Origin: Choristoneura fumiferana
Lineage: Eukaryota > Arthropoda > Insecta > Lepidoptera > Tortricidae
Direction: 5' to 3'
DNA length: 64,000 nucleotides
Assembly (NCBI RefSeq): GCF_025370935.1
Contig: NC_133500.1
Location: forward strand, 442,740 to 506,739
Part shown: positions 20,393 through 30,400 of the stretch, one piece after another
Layout: the number at the start of each line of letters is the position of its first letter
Position numbering within the stretch: position 1 is the stretch's first letter
The notes under the pieces: generated by a model
What the model saw: the letters and a program-made list of their open reading frames with translations, nothing else
What the model was told of the DNA's origin: nothing
Database searches by the model: none
Position numbers and translations under genes: made by a program

Positions 20393-23300
20393 TTAATTTC
20401 GCGGTCGTCTAATCTTCGGATGGTTTCGCGAAATCTTTCTTCGATTGTTATACTTTGGTTTTCTTATCGGGTAATTATTCCATTGTATTATACCTTCTCT
20501 GTTGTAACTACTCGAATGAGGTTTTGTGTTTTTTATGTTGGCCACTTCAGCAGACTCTGCGTTATCGAAAAATACTTCTTCAGATTTAGAATCATCATGT
20601 TTCATTGAGGATGTGTTGTTTTTCGAAGTACTGTCTACGGTGACTTCTAATTTGTCTTTGGACTGAAATGCTGTGGTTTGTTTAGAACTTACCACAGGAG
20701 ATACTGTATTAATAGTAGAGTGTAATTCTACAGTTGGTATCGATTTTGAAATTTCATTTATTGGTTTTTTGTTAGTGTCATAATTTTCATTTACTTTCTC
20801 TAGTGGCAAAGAATTTTTATCGATATTTCCAGTAGAATTATATAATTGATTATATAAATGTAACAAAGACGATTTAATACTAGCCTCGACGGCTGCGTTA
20901 GTTATGTCAGTTTCATAAAAAACTTGGCTCTCATTGCCTTCCTTTTTTATTACTCTCACTAATTGTATTTGATTACCAGAAGAGACTAAATCGTTGTTGT
21001 AAATACTTTTAATATTTTTGAGATACTGATCATAGGTTATGTTGTGTTTTATGAAAAATTTTGGTTTATATTGCATTGTAGGTGGATGGTTGAACACGTA
21101 CGTTAATTCTATGACTGGTTGGTCTTTTTTCTCAATGCTAGATGGTATTTCTATATGTGGCAATGAATCCAATGGTGATGGTTCGTGTTTTTCCTGCAAA
21201 TTGTCTTTATTTACAACCATATTGGAATCGTTCTTTTTATTGTTCTCAAATTCAGTCAGACTCTGTACAATGCCTCTTAATTTGGTTTTGTCTTGAAAGT
21301 TCTCGGAGAGTTTACCAACTTTTTTAAATCTTTCATGTTCAAATTTATCTGCCATCATCTTTAAAAGATCCTTGCCTTTACCCTTTGAAAATATTTGTAT
21401 TAGTAAAGACGGTATTTGTGTTAAACTAATTTCTTTATCTCCTATTATTTCCGTTGCACCTGTTTTTAAAACTGTCAGAACCGTTTGTAATTGTGGTGGC
21501 AGTTTATTGTAAATTAATTTAAGCAGTTTTTCGGCGACAGGTAAATTTTCCATTAACTTTTTGTAGTCATTAATATTCAGATTCTTTAGTTTTTGTTTTA
21601 TTGCTTTTAAACTGTTAATTTTACCTGACCCGAAAATATTCTTTAACTTGTCGTTTCGTAAGTGTGTGAGATCTGGAAAGTGCTTATGATTACTTCTAAG
21701 GTTAATTTTCAATAATGAAAGTAAATTATCAATATCATAGTCTTCATGGTCTTTGCTACTTTCATCAAATTCTGTGTTATGTGTCGGGCTGTTTCCATCA
21801 CTTAGATTGGAACTATCATTTAAATTAGCTGTATCATGTTCTGATGACTCTTGAGAGTAAGCACCTGATTTTGTTTGTTCTATCTGGTGTTTAGTAGTAT
21901 CTATAGGCAATGGTTTTAATGCATTTATACTATAATGTTCATGTTTCAGAGGGATTTTAGGTTTACAATCTCTATTTCCTAACAATTTCCAAATAATAGC
22001 TTCAACGGAGTGCAAAAACTGTTCAGACGCAATTTTTTCACAAACTAGGTGGATAGATTCTAACACTATATTAGCATTGTCTTGTTTTGTGATTACCTTC
22101 TCAATATTTCTGTAATAAGGCTGTGACCTATGAAATATGGTCGTACGCAAAGATCTCACCAGGCGTGATTTGATATATAAGTCCAACGTTTCTTTATTGG
22201 GATCCTCGTGATCTTCGTCAGACTCGAATTCTTTAGTCATTATATTGGCACTATCGTCACTTGTCAATGAACTTTTTATGTATTTAATTTTGTTTTTTCG
22301 TTCATTTTCTGAACTATCTGACATTCTAACTTCACCTGAAGAAGAGTCAGAGGAACTTTCATGCCTATTTTCCTTTGAAGCATTATTTGTGTCATTTTCA
22401 TCATTGCAATCTATTTCACATTTATTTAAGTCCGACTTTCTTTTAGCTTTTATATATTTTTTATTTGACGATATCCAACCAATCAAATCTAGACCTGTAT
22501 CAACATATTCACCTTCACACACTGCATTCTTCAAATATTTCTGGTAAACTGTATTAATACTATGGATCAAATAATTTATATTTACTTCTCTACAGGCTTG
22601 GTCAGGATGAGAGCTTAAGAATTCTTGTTTTTTTGTAATAATGTCTAATATTCTGCTGACATATAATTTAGATTTATCTTTATGAGTTGCTAACAGTAAT
22701 TTTATTTCTGATATTATATGATTTACAAGATCTTTACTTACTGGAACTCTTACTATTATATTTTGTTTTGACATATCTGCTTCTTTATTTATTGGACTTC
22801 CTTTGGAATTACCTAAGTTTTTATCATTTTCATCTATTTTAGAATATTTTAAATAGTTTACCAACGCCATGGCCATATTGCTTAGTCCTTCCTTGATGTT
22901 TTGGTTATTTTTTTCATACTTTTTCTGATTTTTCAAAAGTTTGATAGTATCATAATCTTTGGAAGAATGAAAGTTAGATGTATCTTTTTCCTGGTCAGCT
23001 TGTTCTGGCACTCCTTTGGATCTTCCCAGAACCTGAATGTGGTAAAATACCACTGTATAGTATAACTTTATAATTTTAGAGGTTGTAGAGGTACACATTA
23101 TATTAATTTTTAACTTACATAGTGTTTTTGATAAATTTTCTGCCGCTTCCGTGGCTTCGGGAGTGCTGACTGAAAAATATTCTACATTATATTATATTCT
23201 TGTTACATGAGTAATTAAGGTTTTCAACAGATTCATCGTTAGATGTTGCAATTATCATCGTGGGGTCGGTTTGACGTTAGAGACTTGTCTTGCTTGAGAT

Positions 23301-25399
23301 TGGCCTACTTACTTAAAAACCAACCCCACACGTGATAGAAATGTTAAAATTATCAAAAGTTCTTACGTACGATACTTGCATCAACTAGCCTGCCTGAAAA
23401 CTCCTCATTGCACCACGGACTGTACCCTTTATAACATGAACTGATATTGTTTGTTTAATAAAATCTGACGCTGAAAATTGATTCCCTCGCTTAATCATCT
23501 TTGTCTTTAAAGCTTGTAACACAACGGTATTCTGTGTGCCCTCTTTCATATTGAGTAGCTTGAATATTACAACCGGCACCGCCACGGCGCCGCGCCGCAC
23601 CGCTCCACCTCCGGCGTCAGTGTATTTCTAGCTTGACTGTCAACATCAGTCAGTCGTCAGTCTCATTCTCTTGGTATTTAATTATAAACATGATTTTATA
23701 GAGATTTTTCAATAGGCTTACCCTTACTCCATCATTTAGCTCCTCACTGACTGAATCTACCGGTATCTGTAATTAGTTAGTGAGTTTCAACAGTCAAGTC
23801 TCCCTATGAGAAGTTATAAGTACTTTATTGTCAAACTTTTTGTTTTTAACCTTGTTTCCAGATGTCTTATTTTATTTTTTTCATATGCAATGCAGTAGTT
23901 TTTGGATACATAAGGTAAGTAAGGTTTATTTTTACGCCAATACTACGTTTCTGCTCTGATTTTTCCCTTTCTATTTGTAATCTTCACGAAATAATATCCA
24001 AGGAAGCGCGACAAATATTCAGCCTTCTCCAGTTACATATTTGTTGCGCCTGCGGTGGAGACGACCGGTTGTTGGTGCTCGGAGGCTATGTTGTTTTTTT
24101 AAAGAGGCTAGATTAGACTCTCGCTCCGAGTCGTTCTTGATGCAAAGGCTATCTATCGCCGTTCAACGCGGGAACGCGGCAAGCGTGTTGGGCACCTTTG
24201 CGCCAGGAACGATTCGAGGCGGTCTTGTTTTATAATATAAAAATATTATTTAAGTTAGCTAGTAGATTTATTATTTAGTAGTATTTAGCTCTTAGGTAGT
24301 ATATGATTGTATATTCTATAAGTTTATATTCTTGAATATTTTTTTTCTTTGTTTGTAAAAAAATATATTATTATAGTGGTTACATTTACCTTTTCATGAG
24401 TAGCACTCGCAGATTCCTTTTCGTTATATCCTATTTGAATACCAAACTGCAAACCCTTTTTTTTGGCATTACGATCACGTAACACGAGTTGCTTAAACTG
24501 GTCGTAAGAAAAAAATTCTCTAACCACATTCTTCAGAAAATCTTTGTCTGTTTCTCTTTCTCTCTTTGGTCTTTCAAATAATTCTTCAGATATGACATGA
24601 AGTCCCGGTTTCGGAATTTCATCACTTGGAAGGTTTACTTGACGTTTGTCTATTATTTCTTGTTCGTGTTTAGTTTTTTCATTTTGAGTGTTATTATTAA
24701 GTGGTGTTATTTCTTTTGTCTTTGTTTTTTCTGCCCTCGGTGAAACTGTTGAACTCTAAATTTAAATGAAATTAATCTTACAATTTATAACAAAAAATAA
24801 CCTGATTAATTGTATTGTACCGTTTCAACGGAGACTTGATTGAATTCTACAGAATATGCTATGCTATTTTTTGTCATTTATGTAGTACTCTGAAGAAAAC
24901 ACTTTAAAATTCATATTAGAAATTTAAATTTCATGCTTTATGCGAATTTTTGTGACGGCATTAAAATTTCTTTCCACATAAGAAATATCTGGACAGTTCG
25001 CAGCTTCGTCGCACAACGTAGGTATCAACATTACGATACCACGAGAAAAAAAGCAGCCAGCATTTTCGTGTCCATATCATGGGTAAGCTCTATCAAACAT
25101 CTTATCTTATATCTTTAAACGAGCAATTCTTATATATTTGTTTATTTTTATTTATTAACTAATCATAATCTTCACCATCTTTGTTTATTTGACATAAGAA
25201 AAAAAAACAACCGAATTGATAACCTCCTCCTTTTTTTTCAAGTTGATTAATAAATAAGTGTCCAATATAATCTGATAATGTAACTGACGAACTAATAAGA
25301 ATATTTTAGGATATTAGTCTATTCATAATTAACTAATCTCAATATACTTACTCCCGATGCTCCATGACCCACCAATATAAGGACCACCAACAGATTCAT
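20393..25399 (-). CDS. Predicted secreted Lys/Asn/Ser-rich protein, 1034 aa, four exons
   Basis: Exons (minus): 25352-25399, 24390-24755, 23119-23169 and 20393-23032. All junctions are phase 0 with GT-AG sites. Exon 1 encodes MNLLVVLILVGHGASG, a signal peptide. Exon 2 (122 codons) contains a charged block followed by VREFFSYDQFKQLVLRDRN. Exon 3 is only 17 codons and carries a polybasic PRKRQK, a possible proprotein-convertase site. Exon 4 (879 codons) is low in hydrophobics, rich in Lys, Asn, Ser, Asp and Glu, with many N-x-S/T sequons. A less disordered, Leu-rich helical stretch lies mid-protein (DIDNLLSLLKINLRSN to LPPQLQTVLTVLKTG). The C-terminus is basic (KIRRPRN). I recognise no family. 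The composition suggests an extracellular, largely disordered protein. A good 5' splice site (AGG|GTAAGT) lies just after the stop, so a 3' UTR intron is possible. Confidence 0.8.
24040..24235 (+). mobile_element. LINE pol C-terminal fragment
   Basis: A frame ending QRLSIAVQRGNAASVLGTF, then a stop. This matches the style of the extreme C-terminus of some insect LINE polymerases (Q-R-x-S-I-A-x-Q-R-G-N). It lies in intron 2 of the secreted-protein gene, antisense to it. A second, more decayed copy of the same ending is at 25710-25900. Confidence 0.55.
25195..25250 (+). repeat. Fragment of the accgaattgataacctcc repeat
   Basis: aacaaccgaattgataacctcctcc followed by a T run and caagttgatt, in intron 1 of the secreted-protein gene. 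Same module as at 1870-1912. Confidence 0.6.
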
Positions 25400-25520
25400 G
25401 TCGCAGAGCCGTTGGTTATTCAGCGTTTCTTTTATCTACGATTGTTCTAACCGTGACTAATTGTGATTGAACACTAATTATTGTTTCCTTATCGGGTACT
25501 AAATTGATATAATAAAGTGC
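25400..25520 (-). promoter_or_regulatory. Possible core promoter of the secreted-protein gene
   Basis: Reading the minus strand toward the ATG at 25399, a TATA-like tttattatatc (about 25507-25517) is followed by a GATA-like cccgataagg and about 100 bases of AT-rich leader. Position and spacing fit a TATA promoter, but nothing else confirms it. Confidence 0.3.
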
Positions 25521-25709
25521 TACCAAGTTTTTCAAGTCGCTTGTAAAAACATGGGTGGAAATTGTTTTAATAATTGTTAAGTTGTAAATGGTTTGCTAAA
25601 TAACGTTTCGTTATTGGGACTTTAAGTACCTGCGATAAGGATGAGTTAGTTAAACACGCGTTTCTTTTCTATGTCCCTAAAACTCACTAGGAATTTAGGA
25701 TAGAACTTA

Positions 25710-25900
25710 AATAAAAATGTTGAAACCCTGGGTCCGTGTGGTCTCAGCCTACACAAGCTGATTGAAAAAGTGCAAAGTGCCTTTTCGACTTTATTGGAGA
25801 CCAAAGGCCTGGCTGGATCTCTTTCAACGAATTTCCATTGCTATTCGACGAGGATATCCTGCCAGCCTCAACAATGAACGTCTCTGAATCAGGAAAAGCA
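25710..25900 (+). mobile_element. Decayed LINE pol C-terminal fragment
   Basis: VETLGPCGLSLHKLIEKV (about 25717-25770) and, in a shifted frame, ISIAIRRGYPASL (about 25830-25870) are two blocks that stand together at the end of insect LINE polymerases. Frameshifts and a large internal change show it is dead. Confidence 0.6.
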
Positions 25901-26144
25901 ATATTTTGTAAAAGATGACGAGCAGTTGACGTTAACCTATTGTATCTTAGATTAATTAAACCAAGAAATAAAAAGACTCCAAAAACTAGGAAATTGTTTT
26001 TTTACTGATCAGTTTTGAAGGCGGTGCCTCAGCACGAGCCAGCAGGATTGGTTGTCGTCTTCTACTTACTACATTACTTAATACTATCTATTGGGCTTCT
26101 ATCACTACGTTTTTTTTTTAAGTTTTCAGGTATATGTATTTAAC

Positions 26145-26295
26145 TAGCTGGTGCCCGCGGCTTCGCCCCCGGTGTAGTTTTTTTTTTTTTTCTAAATATT
26201 CTTTTATAAGGACTTTCTCCTGATAATAGCAAACACAACAAAAAAAGAATTGGCGAGATCGATCCAGCCGTGACGTGGCCAAGGGAAATAGGGAT
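26145..26295 (+). repeat. Dispersed repeat: gcccgcggcttcgccccc head
   Basis: ctagctggtgcccgcggcttcgcccc, followed by a T run and a degraded body ending atccagccgtgacg. I associate this type of repeat with Lepidoptera generally. A second, differently truncated copy lies at 63745-63895. Confidence 0.5.
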
Positions 26296-26668
26296 TCATT
26301 TTTATTATATTAAAATATTTGAATAATTGCTTTAGCAGTTTGATTAAAAAAATACTACGAAATTATATACCGGCCTATATATCACAACGTTTATTTTAAA
26401 ATTCCGTTATTTCTTTATATTCGTATTATATCTTGAATTATATATTTCGTTGGGTGGTAGACAAATTCTAACGACCTACTTAAATCATTACTGGTGAGAG
26501 ATTTTTAAATTAGACAAAATTAGTAATAAAATAAACCATTTAAGTATGTATTTTTCGTGTATTGAGCAAAATATCGTGTCCCTATACAATATAAAGGAAC
26601 TAACATCAAAAGCGAACTACATAATTCAAACTATCACTAACACATCGTAAAATAAAAAACGAAACAAA

Positions 26669-26674
26669 TTTATT
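26669..26674 (-). terminator. Poly(A) signal for SDCCAG8 3' end C
   Basis: AATAAA on the minus strand, 19 nt after the stop at 26693. Confidence 0.6.
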
Positions 26675-26692
26675 GCACATAAACTAAGATTG

Positions 26693-27432
26693 CTAGCTCT
26701 GGCCTTTTTCCGGGGAGTTACTCCTTTTGCTATCCGTGGGTGCTATTTCTTGTTCAACTGGTGCGGTTTGTGCTTTGTATTGTGTCTGAGGTTCCGCGAA
26801 TGTATTTTCAGCAAATTGTGTAGGATCATACTCTTGTTGGTAAGTGCCATCTGTTGCATAGTTATCATACTGTCCTTCGGTATACTGTGCATTTGGATCC
26901 GTATATTGCTGCTGTGGATACTGTTCATAATTTTCGAATTGGCCTTCCTGATAATTCTGTTGATAATTAGGATCGTAACCTTCGTTTTGTAATTCCTGTC
27001 CTTCGTAATACGGCTCTGTTTTCTCTACATAATTCTGATCTGAATTTACGTATTCTTGCCCTGTATGTTCATATTCTTGATTATGTGCCACTGGTTCTTC
27101 TACAGCTTCATGTTCGTAAGCCTCTTGACTACGTTGCACGGGTCCTATCTCTACGTATTCCTCATTTTCAACACGTGCATCACCAACAATTTCATCGTGT
27201 TCCATTACAATGTCATCAACTTGAGGTATAACATCATGTCTAGCTTCAACGGTTGGTTCTACAGGGTCTGGATGTTTGAGTGATGTCCTTGAGGCTTGTT
27301 TGCTTAGTCTTCTTTGGTCTCTGAGCTCTGGCTGGTTGGTGTGTCCGGGGGAGTCAGCTCCGGGATGGTCTGGTCTGCCACCGGCTGCTGTTGGTACATT
27401 TCGGTCTGCTGCGGGTAAGTGCGAGGCTGGTG
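26693..27432 (-). CDS. SDCCAG8: SDCCAG8 terminal exon C (Gln/Tyr/Glu-rich tail)
   Basis: The acceptor aaatttgcag joins in phase 1 to exon 28406-28485; 246 codons to a TAG at 26693-26695. The tail starts PASHLPAADRNVPTAAGG, passes through RLSKQASRTSLKHPDPVEP, and becomes rich in Tyr, Gln, Glu and Asn (repeats of the form xxYxxxxQ/N, such as NYQQNYQEGQFENYEQYPQ). AATAAA at 26669-26674 is 19 nt past the stop. The same DNA is open in another frame over its first 43 codons (HQPRTYPQQTEMYQQQ to SSETKED), but the phase of the preceding exon selects the long frame. Confidence 0.7.
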
Positions 27433-30400
27433 CTGCAAATTTATTTATCTGTTTATTAAGTGTGCTATGTGGCTACGTGGGATTTAGTTAGCTGAGGTTA
27501 GAGGTATTAATGACTATCCCGATGCCTACTTGTTATTGAATTGATATGAAATTTTCTAAATAAATTAATAATAAACATTACGTCACTTAAGTATATAAGA
27601 TACGTTTTATCGATGAAAAAGTACGTGATATAAAATTACCTCCTTTGATTTTTACCCTACCTCGGTACATGATTAAATTGGGGTTCATCATCATCATACC
27701 AACCTGTATACGTCCCACTGCTGGGCACAGGCCTCCTCTCAGAACAAGAGGGCTTGGGCCATAGTTCCCACGCGGGCCCAGTGCGGGTTGGGAACTTCAC
27801 ACACACCATTGAATTGCTTCGCAGATTTGTGCAGGTTTCCTCACGATGTTTTCCTTCACCGCAAAGCTCGTGGTAAATTTCAAATGTAATTCCACACATG
27901 AATTTCGAAAAACTCAGAGAAATTGGGGTTACTCAGCATTAATTTTGGTTATTTTATCGGATCGGTCAATGATAAAAATAATGGTGACATTAATTTTCGT
28001 TATGTTTCGTTCGATTGATATTCTTTTATGTCTCAAGTGCTGGTTTTGCATTTGTCCTGTTCTAGACATTATTTTCTACAAGTAAATTACAAGATCTAAG
28101 TTTTTATGCAGTGTGATTTATTTAATGAATGATATTCGAAATTAATTATTATAATTATTAATTATGACGATAAAAACGGGAACTATCTATTAAAATTATA
28201 TTGACTAACTACCAGAGTACGGAGCTTTGGAAAGCCTCTCACTGCAAACAGATGATTTAGTTGAAGTTGCATTGTTTGAGAAAAAACTATATCCGAAAGT
28301 GGATGCTATCTAACTGACAATAATGTTAGTGATGATGGCGATGGTTTTATTAAAAAGGGTAGTTATGAAGATATTGATGCAGTTTTTGAAAACGATGACG
28401 CTTACCTTGACGTGCGCTAGGCGGTGCGGACTGCAGCGAGCGCCCCAGACTGTCTACTTGACGCTGCAGAGTTGCCAGTTCCGTCCTGAATCAGAACTCG
28501 TGATGCACACAACACACTAGTGCAAAACTCTACTAATTCAAAAGGGGGTTTACGAAAAATAGAATATTCAAAAGACTTTTCAAATGAATATTTAGATAGG
28601 TATTAATATTGATCTTTTAATGAATTCAAGAACGAATTAGGCAAAATATTTTTTATAGATCAATTAATAATTAACTAGTTAGTCTGATTTCGAATATCAG
28701 AATATTGATGTTCTAAAATTAGCTTCTAATTATATTATTTCGTCATTTGACCTCTGTTCGTGTAAAAAAAGTTTATTTTAATTTAAAATTTTCAGAGATA
28801 TTTGCAAAACAGTATGCCTACATTTTATCAACAAACAATTTAATGTATTCTAAGTAATCATGCATGTCACTACCACGCACAACCTCTGCACATAACTCTA
28901 CATTGGCAACAACACCATTATCTACAGACACAAAATCAATCTCCAAGCCTACCTTCTCGGGATCATCGTCAGAATCAATTCTATCGATTGATAAATCGCT
29001 AAAGTCCTTGCTTAGTAAATCTTCTTTCTCATAATCTCGTCTAAGTCTACTCTTATATGGTGTCGAAGTATAATAAGTGCGATCTAGGTCATAAGAGCTA
29101 TTGGGGTAGCCACTGAGTGGTGTGTAGCTTCGTGCGATGGCAGTGGTGCAATATTTTTTATGGGAACACCACAAATTTCGCAGTTTTCGCATAAGCTCTG
29201 CGTTCCTGCAAAGCAAGTGTGTTTTTTCCGCTCTGAAAAATGAAGGATGGTGAAAACTATGAAACCAAATGAGCTGGTTCTAATTACATATAAGCATACC
29301 TACCTATCAATAAATAGTCCAGCTCAGAAAGATCGAAAATAAAAATGCAAAAAGTACAGTAAAAACTAAACGAATATTTGCATTTTTAATTGCATTTTAT
29401 TAAATATTATCATTACCCATTAAATATTCTAGAAACAATTTCAAATAGTTACAACATTGGACAACTAGTCTAAGAAATAATTTTAACAGTTGAAATAGGT
29501 TAAAAGTTCTAAAATTACACACATATAATTCATTAGGACAAACGCATAAACAACAAACGTCACAACGTCGTTGGGAACAGCCAGTCAGTCAGTTCTGGTT
29601 TTTCTGTGCATCCATGTCTCAATTTGTATTTTCGATATGGTTTCATGGGATACCCGTAAAAGTAACAAATTTGGAGTTGAAATAAAAAATAAAAAAGACT
29701 CCAAAAAATCAATCATAAAACTTTTTAAATTCTAATATTTTGATAACTATCTTAAGCATCTAAAATTGCACAAACCCTACTAATATCTTTCGCGTTTACA
29801 TTCAGTCGCGGATAGTATACGTGTTTATTTCCGAAATACTTTAATTTTCCTAATTCACTTCTAACTGGTCATCATCGTTTTCTGATTTTACCGTTTCCTC
29901 AATCTGTGGTGTTGTTCGTTCGTTTTCAATATTACCCTCCGGTTCTTTATCCACTTGTTCCATCTCACTTTTTGTTGATTCTGGTATTTCGTTTAGAGCT
30001 ATGGACTCTTCTTTCACTTCTTCACGTAAATCTGGCGAAACAGGTGCAGTATCGACTTTGCCAGCTTCGCTAACTATCTCGGCAGTATCTTCCTTCTTAT
30101 CGTGTAAATCTGACGGACTAGGTGCAGCATCGACTTGGTTTGTATCAGATACTATTCCAGAAAATTCTTGTTTGTCTTCAGCTTTAAGCTCACTATCGCT
30201 ACTTTCTACTTTACTTTCAAGTATTTCTTCGGTCTCCTTTAAAACTTGAATATCACCGTCAGTGACTTCCATGCTGAAAGTATTTTTAACACCTTTGGCA
30301 TCAGGCTCTATTTCTTCAACAACTGCTTCCCGTTTTTTCTTATCTTTTTTTCTTGGCTTAGGTATTAATTTGACGCTGATATCAACTTTGATTGGCTCCT

